A DNA stretch of 45,410 bases from an uncultured Prevotella sp. GTDB taxonomy: Bacteria > Bacteroidota > Bacteroidia > Bacteroidales > Bacteroidaceae. Positions 32,648 through 40,970 of the stretch are shown here, piece by piece (position 1 is the stretch's first letter; each line of letters begins with the position of its first letter). The notes under the pieces were generated by a model. The model saw nothing but the letters and a program-made list of their open reading frames with translations, did no database searches and had not been told where the DNA came from. The DNA is taken from NCBI GenBank assembly GCA_934254985.1, contig CAKQMS010000022.1, positions 1-45,410 on the forward strand, in the 5' to 3' direction. The position numbers and the translations under genes are program-made.

Positions 32648-34948
32648 ATGAATACTTTATTTAATGGAAAGAGCGCAGCTATGATGCTTGCACTTTCATT
32701 GATGAATGTTTCTGTTGCTTTTGCACAGGATGATAATGCAAATGCTAAGGAAGAGGGCAACCGCAATGTGATGCTCAATGCAGCCAGTGCGAATGGTCCT
32801 CGTGAGATTCAGATTGGTCTTCCTTCTGCCGATGTCAACGTTTTGGAGAATGGTTTGCCTGTTACTTACGCAACCAATCCTCATTCTGTAAACACCATTT
32901 GGCGTGGTGATGCAAGTTTGAGCCATCAGGGTTTGCTCAAGATAGCAGAGACTGCCATTACAACTGGTAATATCGGTTATGCCGTGAATTCTTTCACCCA
33001 GAAAGGTCAGAAGGGATTCAATGGCACTCTTAACTATAAGAGTAACCACTTTGGTTTGCAAGAGTTTTCTTTGAATATGAATGGCGACTTGGGTAACGAC
33101 TGGTACTATAGTGTAAATATGTATCAGGATTTCGACCCGGGAACCTTCAAGATCAAGTCAACTCCTTATCAGGACCGCACACAGATATACAAGGCACTTC
33201 TCACCAAGAAGTATAATGGCAACCGTGGCGAGTTTACAGCTATGTATAAGTATGCCAACAGTCACAACGTATATAACTACGCTACCCAGAGTGCTCCATT
33301 TATCTATGTTGGCGATGGTAGCGTGAAGGAATATGGTAAGTTCAAACTTGGAACAACCTCTTATCTTCCTATCGATAACGAGATGACCTATCGCAATATG
33401 CGTACCGGCAAGTTGGAGCAGACTTCTCTCTACGATGCCTGTCTGAACCAGGCAAGCGAGGTAACCCTCATGAATAACTATCGCTTCGATAACGGTTTGA
33501 ACTGGAAGGCTACCTTGAAGTACGACCACTCCCGTGGTGCGATGGTTTACCAGACTCCAATGTCTATCATCGATTTGAAGAGCGATGCCAACAAGGGGGT
33601 ATATAATTATATGTATCGCGACATCGACGGACAGACTAAGGCTTATGATGGTCAGTACATCCAGACCCGTATGTCATGTCTCAATGCTGGTAAGATTGAT
33701 GAGGCTCTCTTCACCACCGAACTTTCTAAGAAGTTCCGCACTTCAACCTTCCGTCTTGGTATGAACGAGTGGTTCTACCATATCGATTATTGCTCAAATA
33801 CAACTATGTATGATCAGAGTGTTCCTGCAGATGGAAGCTATGCCCTGCGAGTTTGGGATGCCAACAAGCGAAATAGCTATTTCTACGATTTCAACAAGAA
33901 TGCCTCTGAATATTATAAGGGTAGCGAAAACAAGCTGGCTCTCTACTTCACCCACGATTGGGATGTTACCAATAAGTTGAACCTCTACTATGGTGCTCGC
34001 TTGGAGTGGCAGAGCTTGAATGGTGAAAATGCTGCAGTAAAGAATGCTCAAGGTGAGTACGTAGGTCGTTTCGCCGATTACTATCTCGGCGCTAAGGCAC
34101 TAGATGGAACCAAGATTGCTCCAGTAGATTTGAGTTACAACTGGATCAACTACGATTTCTCTGTAGCAGCAACCTATAAGTTGACCGATAACTTCGGCTT
34201 CACTGGCGATTTCACTTATATTGTTCAGCATCCAAAGTTTGAAACTTTCGCACCAGCAACATTGCCAAATACGGATAAGATCTCTGTACCACTCGGTCGT
34301 GCAGGTATCTACTACAATAACTCATGGTTGAGCCTGACATCGTTGTTCTCTTACATCTCAAAGACCAACAACAACTCAACTCTGAACTTGCAGCATGGCA
34401 GTGAAATCAAGGCAGCTCCTATGGCTTACGATATCCAAACATGGGGATGGACAACCGACGCTGTGGCTCATCCATTCAAGGGATTCGATTTCCACTTCCT
34501 CTTCACTTATCAGAAGCCTACTTATAAGAAGTACGAAACCAGCATCACCTTCAACGATGGCTATGTTGGCAACATCAATGCCACGGGCAATATTGTAGCC
34601 GAGATTCCTCAGATTCTCATCGAGTTGGATCCAAGCTACATGATTACCAAGGACATCAAGCTTTGGACAAGCTTCCGTTACTTCAGCAAGACCTACGCCA
34701 ACATCAACGAGGCTTATTACTTCAACGGCCACTGGGAGACCTTCGGAGGTGTAAACTGGCAGGTAAACAATCGTCTTGCTCTCGGCTGCACAGTAGTCAA
34801 CTTCCTCAACCAGACAGGTGCTAAGGGTAGCATCGCAGGTGCAGAACTGATTACAAAGGATGAGGCAAAGGGCATCAAGAACCAGATTATGACTGGTAGC
34901 TACCTCCGTCCATTCACTGTAGAATTCACAGCTTCGCTGAAATTATAA
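32648..34948 (+). CDS. TonB-dependent-receptor-like outer-membrane barrel 2 (no SusD partner)
   Basis: A 766-residue paralogue of barrel 1: signal peptide ending AFA-QDD, plug-like domain (NVMLNAASANGPREIQIGLP, then DVNVLENGLPVTY) at about 38-130, then a barrel ending VEFTASLKL. Like its neighbour it has no SusC-type N-terminal extension and no SusD gene beside it. It has its own promoter with the conserved inverted repeat and leader also found before the GH32 operon, and a strong terminator, so it is a single-gene unit probably co-induced with GH32. Its cargo is therefore more likely sucrose or fructan-type sugars, while barrel 1 sits with the GH13 genes. Confidence 0.82.
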   Translation: MNTLFNGKSAAMMLALSLMNVSVAFAQDDNANAKEEGNRNVMLNAASANGPREIQIGLPSADVNVLENGLPVTYATNPHSVNTIWRGDASLSHQGLLKIAETAITTGNIGYAVNSFTQKGQKGFNGTLNYKSNHFGLQEFSLNMNGDLGNDWYYSVNMYQDFDPGTFKIKSTPYQDRTQIYKALLTKKYNGNRGEFTAMYKYANSHNVYNYATQSAPFIYVGDGSVKEYGKFKLGTTSYLPIDNEMTYRNMRTGKLEQTSLYDACLNQASEVTLMNNYRFDNGLNWKATLKYDHSRGAMVYQTPMSIIDLKSDANKGVYNYMYRDIDGQTKAYDGQYIQTRMSCLNAGKIDEALFTTELSKKFRTSTFRLGMNEWFYHIDYCSNTTMYDQSVPADGSYALRVWDANKRNSYFYDFNKNASEYYKGSENKLALYFTHDWDVTNKLNLYYGARLEWQSLNGENAAVKNAQGEYVGRFADYYLGAKALDGTKIAPVDLSYNWINYDFSVAATYKLTDNFGFTGDFTYIVQHPKFETFAPATLPNTDKISVPLGRAGIYYNNSWLSLTSLFSYISKTNNNSTLNLQHGSEIKAAPMAYDIQTWGWTTDAVAHPFKGFDFHFLFTYQKPTYKKYETSITFNDGYVGNINATGNIVAEIPQILIELDPSYMITKDIKLWTSFRYFSKTYANINEAYYFNGHWETFGGVNWQVNNRLALGCTVVNFLNQTGAKGSIAGAELITKDEAKGIKNQIMTGSYLRPFTVEFTASLKL

Positions 34949-35031
34949 TCGCTCCTAATCATATAAACACCCCTAATCTTCAATAACTGCTTCATAATCT
35001 TTGGGTGGTAATTTCAGGAGCCACTTCCAGG

Positions 35032-35072
35032 CTGCTCTATATACATCACAGTATATGGGGCAGTCCTTTTTT
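35032..35072 (+). terminator. Rho-independent terminator of barrel 2
   Basis: CTGCTCTATATAC (35032-35044) pairs with GTATATGGGGCAG (35051-35063), thirteen pairs with two or three G-T, loop ATCACA, then TCCTTTTTT. Confidence 0.88.
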
Positions 35073-35153
35073 ATACCTACTTACTTGGTGCTCATACTTG
35101 TTAATCTTGCCTAAAATATGCGCTTGCATCATACAACATACCTCTTTTCCTTG

Positions 35154-35161
35154 TATCTTTG
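35154..35161 (+). promoter_or_regulatory. -7 box upstream of the repeat array and DUF4143 ATPase 2
   Basis: TATCTTTG fits the consensus; no TTTG lies 19-21 bp upstream. The transcript would start near 35168, so the repeats at 35175-35288 would be in the leader. Confidence 0.55.
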
Positions 35162-35174
35162 TATGGTGTTAGAA

Positions 35175-35288
35175 CTCGAAAACGTGATAATCGGGGTGCT
35201 GTACATGCTCGAAAACGTGATAGCTAGAGTATTCTATATGTTCGAAAACGTGATAATTGGGGTGCTTTACATGCTCGAAAACGTGATA
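35175..35288 (+). repeat. 33-bp-period array upstream of DUF4143 ATPase 2 (four units)
   Basis: Units start at 35175, 35208, 35241 and 35274, each with the 15-bp core CTCGAAAACGTGATA (TTCG... in unit 3). The following 18 bp are alike in units 1 and 3 and differ in units 2 and 4. Because 33 is a multiple of three, one frame reads as 11-residue repeats (LENVIIGVLYM). The array ends 35 bp before the ATPase ATG. Confidence 0.92.
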
Positions 35289-35323
35289 AGAACTATTGTT
35301 GTTCAATATTAATGTAAGGAATA

Positions 35324-36676
35324 ATGATGAAGAGGAAAATCTATAATGAGATGCTTCTGTGGAAGCAGAATGCCCAAGGGAAGTCTGCTCTAATGATAGA
35401 TGGCGCTCGTCGAATAGGTAAAAGCTATATTGTTGAAGAATTTGCCAAGAATGAATATAAGTCATATATTTTGGTGGATTTCAATAATGCAGATGATAAC
35501 TTGATAGAAATCTTTGATAAGTATCTGAGGAATTTAGATGTGTTCTTCAGCTATCTTGCTTTGTATTATAATGTCACGTTATATCCTCGTGATACGGTTA
35601 TCGTATTTGATGAAGTTCAGCTTTATCCTAAGGCGCGTGCAGCTATTAAATATTTGGTAAAAGATGGGCGTTATGATTATATAGAGACTGGTTCTTTGGT
35701 AAGCATCAATAGGAATGTGAAAGATATTGTTATTCCGTCGGAAGAACATCGTATTAATATGTATCCTATGGATTTTGAAGAATTTCTTTGGGCTGTAGGA
35801 GATAAACAGCTAATGCCATTTATTCGTGTGTGCTTTGAAAAGAAACAAAAGCTTGGTCCTCTACATCGTAAGGCTATGAGTCATTTTAGGCATTATATGA
35901 TAGTTGGAGGAATGCCACAAGCTGTAGCGGAATATGTAGAAACCAATGATTTTATGAAGGTCGATATGGTGAAGCGTAATATCCTTTCACTTTATAAGGC
36001 TGATATAGAGAAATATGCTGTTGGCAACGAAATTAAGGTAAAGGCTATTTTTGATGAGATACCATCTGCTTTAAGTAGGCATGAGAAGAAATTCCGCTTG
36101 GCATCAATTAGCGATAAGGCACGTTATCGTGAATATGAATCTTCATTCTTTTGGTTAGCTGAGTCAAGGGTGGTGAATATCTGTTACAACTCTACAGCTC
36201 CAGATATTGGTTTGAGAATGAATGAGGAACGAACAACGTTGAAGTGCTATATGGCAGATACAGGTCTTTTGATAAGTCATGCTTTTAATCTTAAGACTAT
36301 TATGGGAAATGAGCTTTATCTGAAATTAGCTTTAGGTAAACTTGAGGTTAATGAAGGTATGCTGGTAGAGAATGTTGTGGCACAGATGTTGAAAGCATCA
36401 GGGCATGAATTGTTTTTCTATTCTAATAATTCTAAAGATAGTGCAGAAGATAGAATGGAGATAGACTTCTTGGTTTCTAAACCTGTTATAACAAATCGCC
36501 ATAACATATCCCCTATAGAAGTTAAATCTTCGAATAGCTATACGATAACTTCATTAAACAAGTTGAGGACTAAGTTTGCTCCGATGCTTGCCGAATTGTA
36601 TGTACTTCATCCTGCAGATGTTGAAGTTAAAGATGGAGTCGTGTATCTTCCTCTGTTTATGGCGAGTCTATTATAG
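35324..36676 (+). CDS. AAA_14/DUF4143 ATPase with nuclease-like C-terminus, copy 2
   Basis: A 450-residue protein with Walker A GARRIGKS (27-34), Walker B VIVFDEVQ (Asp96, Glu97), the ETGSLVSI sensor-like segment, the linker RHYMIVGGMPQAV, and a DUF4143 domain with MEIDFLVSK and SPIEVKSS near 377-402 (PD-(D/E)XK-like). It shares the fold and the MIVGG motif with the gene at 23191 but is clearly divergent. Base use is more AT-rich than the neighbouring sugar genes, suggesting acquisition. It sits between barrel 2 and the GH32 operon, which share the same regulatory module, so it looks inserted into an older sugar locus. ATG ATG at the start leaves two possible first codons. Confidence 0.88.
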   Translation: MMKRKIYNEMLLWKQNAQGKSALMIDGARRIGKSYIVEEFAKNEYKSYILVDFNNADDNLIEIFDKYLRNLDVFFSYLALYYNVTLYPRDTVIVFDEVQLYPKARAAIKYLVKDGRYDYIETGSLVSINRNVKDIVIPSEEHRINMYPMDFEEFLWAVGDKQLMPFIRVCFEKKQKLGPLHRKAMSHFRHYMIVGGMPQAVAEYVETNDFMKVDMVKRNILSLYKADIEKYAVGNEIKVKAIFDEIPSALSRHEKKFRLASISDKARYREYESSFFWLAESRVVNICYNSTAPDIGLRMNEERTTLKCYMADTGLLISHAFNLKTIMGNELYLKLALGKLEVNEGMLVENVVAQMLKASGHELFFYSNNSKDSAEDRMEIDFLVSKPVITNRHNISPIEVKSSNSYTITSLNKLRTKFAPMLAELYVLHPADVEVKDGVVYLPLFMASLL

Positions 36677-36696
36677 AAGTGGTGAAAAGACTCAGC

Positions 36697-36741
36697 AATA
36701 ATCGTTCATGCAATAATAAATTTGTTGCATGAACGATTATT
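36697..36741. promoter_or_regulatory. Inverted-repeat operator candidate upstream of GH32
   Basis: Seventeen perfect pairs (36697-36713 with 36725-36741) around an 11-nt loop, with half-site TCGTTCATG. The centre (36719) is 69 bp before the -7 box at 36788, matching the dyad before barrel 2. It may also terminate the ATPase transcript. Confidence 0.75.
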
Positions 36742-36787
36742 CTTATTATATGAAACTATATTTATTCCTTTACTTCTGTTATAGCTG

Positions 36788-36835
36788 TATCTTTGCGGCA
36801 GAAACTAAACAAAAACGCTAATAATTAAAAACGAA
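36788..36835 (+). promoter_or_regulatory. -7 box and conserved leader of the GH32 operon
   Basis: TATCTTTG (36788-36795) runs into a leader sharing TTTGCGGCAGAAA and AATAATTAAAAAC with barrel 2, with -7 to ATG distances of 54 and 55 bp. No good -33 TTTG is present. Confidence 0.78.
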
Positions 36836-36841
36836 AAGACT

Positions 36842-38743
36842 ATGAAATCTTATTCTGTCGTTACAAAGGCTGCCTGCCTCATGTTGATGGCATCAGCTGC
36901 AACTTCTGCTTTTGCTCAGAAGATGAACATCGAACACAAGGGTGATACTACTATCATCAAGGTGGAGAATCCTACCAAGTATCTTCTTCTCCCTATCCAG
37001 GAAGAGAAGGATGAGGCTCAGGTTTTGCTCGATACAGGTTCTAAGGATGATACCTGGATGGACGTTCGCCTGGCTCAGAATGGTTCTGATTACTATGTGC
37101 CATTTGCCTTAGGAAAGGGTAAGACCGCTACCATCAAGATTCTCGGTTTGAAGAAGGATGCCTTGGCTCTCAGCTTGCTCAAGCTCAGCAATACATTCGA
37201 TACCACCAATACCGATTACTATCGCCCATCTTATCACTTCACTCCGCTCTATGGTTGGATGAACGACCCTAACGGTATGGTGTATAAGGATGGTGAGTAT
37301 CATCTCTATTTCCAGTATAATCCATACGGAAGCAAGTGGGGCAACATGCACTGGGGCCATGCTGTAAGCAAGGACTTGATTCATTGGGAGCATCTCGACC
37401 CTGCCATCGCCCGCGACCCTGTAGGTCATATCTTCTCAGGTAGTTCTGTTCTCGATAAGAAGAATACTGCCGGTTTTGGCAAGAATGCCATCATAGCTCT
37501 CTACACCAACAACAGCGTGAACCACGATGAGGTTCAGTGCATGGCTTACAGCACCGATAATGGCCGTACCTTTACCAAGTACGAGGGCAACCCAGTGTTG
37601 ACTCCGTTCGATGGCTTGAAGGATTTCCGCGACCCTAAGGTGTTCTGGTATGAGAAAGGAAAGAGTTGGTATATGATAGTTTCTGCCGATAAGGAGATGC
37701 GCTTGTACAAGTCTAAGAACTTGAAGAAGTGGAGTTACGTAAGTGCCTTCGGTGAAGGTATCGGTCAGCAGCCATGCCAGTATGAGTGCCCAGACTTTTT
37801 CCAGTTGCCTGTAAATGGTGATAAGAAGAATATGAAGTGGGTTATGACGATGAATATCAACCCAGGTTGCTGGTTTGGTGGCAGTGCTACCGAGTATTTC
37901 GTAGGCGATTTCGATGGCAAGACCTTCCATTGTCCTGATGCTCACGATGTAAAGTGGCTCGATTGGGGTAAGGATCATTACGCTACCGTTACCTTCTCAA
38001 ACACCGGCGACAGAGTGTTGTCTATGACATGGATGAGCAACTGGGAGTATGCCAACATCACTCCGTTCAAGCAGAACCGTGGTGCCAATGCTTTGCCAAG
38101 AGAGTTGAAGCTCTACGAGAAGAATGGCAAGTACTATGTTTCTGAGAATGTAGCTCCTGAGGTTTACGCCTTGAGAAAGGAAACCAAGGATTTAGCTGAT
38201 GCTTCTGTAGCAGATGCCAAAGAATTGAAGGGTGTTGCTGCCAATATGGAGGGTGCCTTCGAGATTGAGGCTGATGTAACTCCAGATGCCAACGGCATTG
38301 CAGGTATCGAGATTTCAAACAACAAGCGTGAGCGCACCATGATCTACTTCGATATGAAGCAGGGCAAGGTAGTGATGGATAGAACTGAGAGCGGTTTGAC
38401 CGATTTTGGCAAGCAGTCTGTTCCTCACGATATCGAGCAGGCTTGGGATAAGCAACTTGCAGCAGAAGGCAAGCAGCCAGCCCGCATCACCAACTCCATC
38501 AACTACAAGAACGATTTCGCCCTGGCTACCTGGGCTCCATTGAGTCTTTGCGAGGATGGCAAAAAGACCTATCATGTTGATATCTTCGTAGATAAGTCAT
38601 CTGTTGAGCTCTTCGTAGATGGCGGTCGCATCGCCATGACCAACCTCGTATTCCCTGTAGCTCCATACGAGAATGTGAAGCTCTACACTAAGGGTGGCAA
38701 GGCAGAGTTCAAAAACCTGAAGGTTCATAAGCTTGGATTGTAA
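36842..38743 (+). CDS. GH32 beta-fructosidase (invertase/exo-fructanase type), periplasmic
   Basis: A 633-residue enzyme that should release fructose from sucrose or short fructans. Signal peptide ends AFA-QK, with no lipobox, pointing to the periplasm. A family-typical N-terminal beta domain (DUF4980, about 25-125) precedes the GH32 five-blade propeller: WMNDPNG at 139-145 with nucleophile Asp142, FRDPK with Asp263, and the acid/base Glu315 in YECPDF. The C-terminal beta-sandwich (about 455-633) has the usual VDIFVDKSSVELFVDGG. It heads an operon with the MFS gene (5-bp gap) and fructokinase, like the B. theta fructan locus, but without SusC/D. Confidence 0.95.
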   Translation: MKSYSVVTKAACLMLMASAATSAFAQKMNIEHKGDTTIIKVENPTKYLLLPIQEEKDEAQVLLDTGSKDDTWMDVRLAQNGSDYYVPFALGKGKTATIKILGLKKDALALSLLKLSNTFDTTNTDYYRPSYHFTPLYGWMNDPNGMVYKDGEYHLYFQYNPYGSKWGNMHWGHAVSKDLIHWEHLDPAIARDPVGHIFSGSSVLDKKNTAGFGKNAIIALYTNNSVNHDEVQCMAYSTDNGRTFTKYEGNPVLTPFDGLKDFRDPKVFWYEKGKSWYMIVSADKEMRLYKSKNLKKWSYVSAFGEGIGQQPCQYECPDFFQLPVNGDKKNMKWVMTMNINPGCWFGGSATEYFVGDFDGKTFHCPDAHDVKWLDWGKDHYATVTFSNTGDRVLSMTWMSNWEYANITPFKQNRGANALPRELKLYEKNGKYYVSENVAPEVYALRKETKDLADASVADAKELKGVAANMEGAFEIEADVTPDANGIAGIEISNNKRERTMIYFDMKQGKVVMDRTESGLTDFGKQSVPHDIEQAWDKQLAAEGKQPARITNSINYKNDFALATWAPLSLCEDGKKTYHVDIFVDKSSVELFVDGGRIAMTNLVFPVAPYENVKLYTKGGKAEFKNLKVHKLGL

Positions 38744-38748
38744 TAGTT

Positions 38749-39906
38749 ATGAATAAGTCATCTAAGTTATCGCTCATCCCGGTGATGCTCTGTTTCTTCG
38801 CCATGGGATTTGTAGATTTGGTAGGCATCGCCTCTAACTACGTGAAAGAAGATCTAAACCTAAATGATGCAACAGCCAACTTGTTTCCTTCGTTGGTGTT
38901 CTTCTGGTTCTTGATATTCTCTGTGCCTACGGGTATATTGATGAATAAAATAGGTAGAAAGAAAACAGTACTTTTATCATTGGTAGTTACCGTAGTTTCA
39001 CTACTTTTGCCTATCTTTGACGAGAGTTTCGGAGTGATGCTCGCATCATTCTCGCTTCTTGGCATCGGCAATGCCTTGATGCAGACTTCGCTGAATCCTT
39101 TGGTTTCGGTGGTAACAACGGGTAAACACCTTGCTTCCACTCTCACCTTCGGACAGTTTGTTAAAGCTATTGCCTCGTTTATGGCTCCATACATCGCCAT
39201 GTGGGGTGCCATAGCAAGCATACCAACTTTCGGACTTGGTTGGCGAGTGCTGTTCCCTATATATATGATAATAGGTGTGGTAGCCACCTTGCTCTTGGCA
39301 AGCACACCTATCGAGGAAGAGAAAATAGAAGGTGAGGCTTCGGGCTTCGTTGACTGTCTAAAGCTTTTGGGTAAGCCTATCGTGCTATTGTCGTTCATCG
39401 GCATCATGTGCCACGTAGGTATAGATGTTGGTACCAACACCACAGCGCCAAAGCTCTTGATAGAGCGTTTGGGATGGAGTTTGAATGAGGCAGCCTTTGC
39501 TACCTCGCTCTACTTCATATTCCGTACCATAGGCTGTTTCACAGGTTCATTCTTCCTTCGCGTAATGAAGTCGCGCACATTCTTTACTATCAGCATTGTG
39601 ATGATGGCATTGAGTATGGTTGGCATGTTCTTCGGCGAGAGTAAGTTGATGCTATATGTAGCCATTGCCTTGGTGGGATACGGCAATTCAAATGTGTTCT
39701 CAATTATCTTCTCGCAGGCTTTGCTCGCATTACCTGAAAAGAAGAACGAGGTTAGCGGACTCATGATAATGGGACTTTTTGGTGGAACAGTATTCCCTTT
39801 GCTTATGGGCTTTGCCAGCGATGCTATCGGTCAGATCGGTGCTGTATTGGTAATGGCAGTAGGTGTGGTATACTTGTTTACATACATCGGAAAGATTAAA
39901 ATGTAA
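38749..39906 (+). CDS. FHS-family MFS sugar transporter (FucP/GluP-like; fructose candidate)
   Basis: A 385-residue inner-membrane carrier with about 12 helices. Family marks include FFAMGFVDLVGIASNYV in helix 1, GILMNKIGRKKTV in loop 2-3, and SLNPLV after GIGNALMQT in helix 4. FHS members import monosaccharides such as fucose, glucose and galactose with protons. Between a GH32 gene (5 bp upstream) and a fructokinase (44 bp downstream), fructose is the likely substrate; B. theta has a similar trio. Confidence 0.9.
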   Translation: MNKSSKLSLIPVMLCFFAMGFVDLVGIASNYVKEDLNLNDATANLFPSLVFFWFLIFSVPTGILMNKIGRKKTVLLSLVVTVVSLLLPIFDESFGVMLASFSLLGIGNALMQTSLNPLVSVVTTGKHLASTLTFGQFVKAIASFMAPYIAMWGAIASIPTFGLGWRVLFPIYMIIGVVATLLLASTPIEEEKIEGEASGFVDCLKLLGKPIVLLSFIGIMCHVGIDVGTNTTAPKLLIERLGWSLNEAAFATSLYFIFRTIGCFTGSFFLRVMKSRTFFTISIVMMALSMVGMFFGESKLMLYVAIALVGYGNSNVFSIIFSQALLALPEKKNEVSGLMIMGLFGGTVFPLLMGFASDAIGQIGAVLVMAVGVVYLFTYIGKIKM

Positions 39907-39950
39907 TTTATAACCATCAACAATTCGATAACTAATAATTAAAGACAACT

Positions 39951-40835
39951 ATGAATACAGACTTGAAAAAGAAATATTGCGTAGGTTTGGGCGAGATACT
40001 GTTTGATGTATTTCCTACTGGTTCTCAGCTTGGTGGTGCTCCTGCCAACTTTGCCTACCATGCAGGTCAGCACGGATTGCTATCGGTAGCTGTTAGTGCT
40101 GTTGGCAACGATGCTTTTGGTGAAGAGGCTCTTAGTCAGCTCGACGAAAAGGGATTGAAACACGTTATGCCAAAGGTTAACTATCCAACTGGCACCGTTC
40201 AGGTGGAACTCGATAGCGAGGGTGTGCCTACATACGATATTAAGACCGATGTGGCATGGGACAACATCCCTTTCACTACAGATGTTAAGGAGATTGCTGC
40301 CTATACAGGTGCTGTATGTTGGGGCTCGTTGGCTCAGCGCAATGAGGTTAGCCGCAACACCATCTATCAGTTCCTTGACCATACTCCAGAGGATTGCCTA
40401 AAAATCTTCGATATCAACCTTCGTCAGAATTTCTATACCAAGGAGATTATCTGCGAAAGCTTGAAGCGTTGCAATGTGCTGAAGATTAACGACGAGGAGC
40501 TTATAACCATAGGTCGCCTTTTTGGCTATCCTGGTTTGGATATCGAAAACAAATGTTGGCTCATCTTGGGTAAATACAATCTCGACATGCTCGTATTGAC
40601 TTGCGGAGTAAATGGCAGCTATGTGTTTGCTCCAGGCAGCAAGTCGTTCCAAGAAACTCCAAAGGTAGAGGTTGCCGATACCGTTGGTGCTGGCGACTCA
40701 TTCACAGGCACCTTCTGCGCTTGCATCCTTAAGGGTATGACTATTGCCGAGGCTCATAAGCGTGCAGTAGAAGTCAGTGCCTATGTCTGCACCCAGCATG
40801 GTGCAATGCCAACTCTGCCTGCAGAGTTGATATAA
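39951..40835 (+). CDS. PfkB-family fructokinase
   Basis: A 294-residue cytoplasmic sugar kinase. It has the N-terminal GLGEILFDVFPTGSQLGGAPANFAYH, the acceptor-binding segment typical of fructokinases, and the C-terminal DTVGAGDSFTG with catalytic base Asp249. It should convert imported fructose to fructose 6-phosphate with ATP. It is the last gene of the GH32-MFS-kinase operon and is followed by a strong terminator 49 bp later. Confidence 0.93.
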   Translation: MNTDLKKKYCVGLGEILFDVFPTGSQLGGAPANFAYHAGQHGLLSVAVSAVGNDAFGEEALSQLDEKGLKHVMPKVNYPTGTVQVELDSEGVPTYDIKTDVAWDNIPFTTDVKEIAAYTGAVCWGSLAQRNEVSRNTIYQFLDHTPEDCLKIFDINLRQNFYTKEIICESLKRCNVLKINDEELITIGRLFGYPGLDIENKCWLILGKYNLDMLVLTCGVNGSYVFAPGSKSFQETPKVEVADTVGAGDSFTGTFCACILKGMTIAEAHKRAVEVSAYVCTQHGAMPTLPAELI

Positions 40836-40884
40836 TTCTTTGCCGAACAGCAAAACAATAAATTAAACGTATAAACACTTTAAA

Positions 40885-40931
40885 CCCTCGCTTTGTATCC
40901 TCTTTAAGAAGATTCAAAGCGAGGGCTTTTT
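40885..40931 (+). terminator. Rho-independent terminator of the GH32 operon
   Basis: CCCTCGCTTTG (40885-40895) pairs perfectly with CAAAGCGAGGG (40915-40925), then CTTTTTA. It faces the convergent gene ending at 40971. Confidence 0.92.
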
Positions 40932-40970
40932 ATGATTATAGCAGTCTACAATATTATGTAGAAGTTGTTG

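Noticed and set aside
35163..35312. Open frame across the 35175 array reading as 11-residue LENVI repeats
   Set aside because: Any array with a period divisible by three keeps an open frame. The likely transcript start (~35168) lies after the ATG at 35163, and no ribosome-binding site is visible. Kept as a repeat, with the peptide idea noted.
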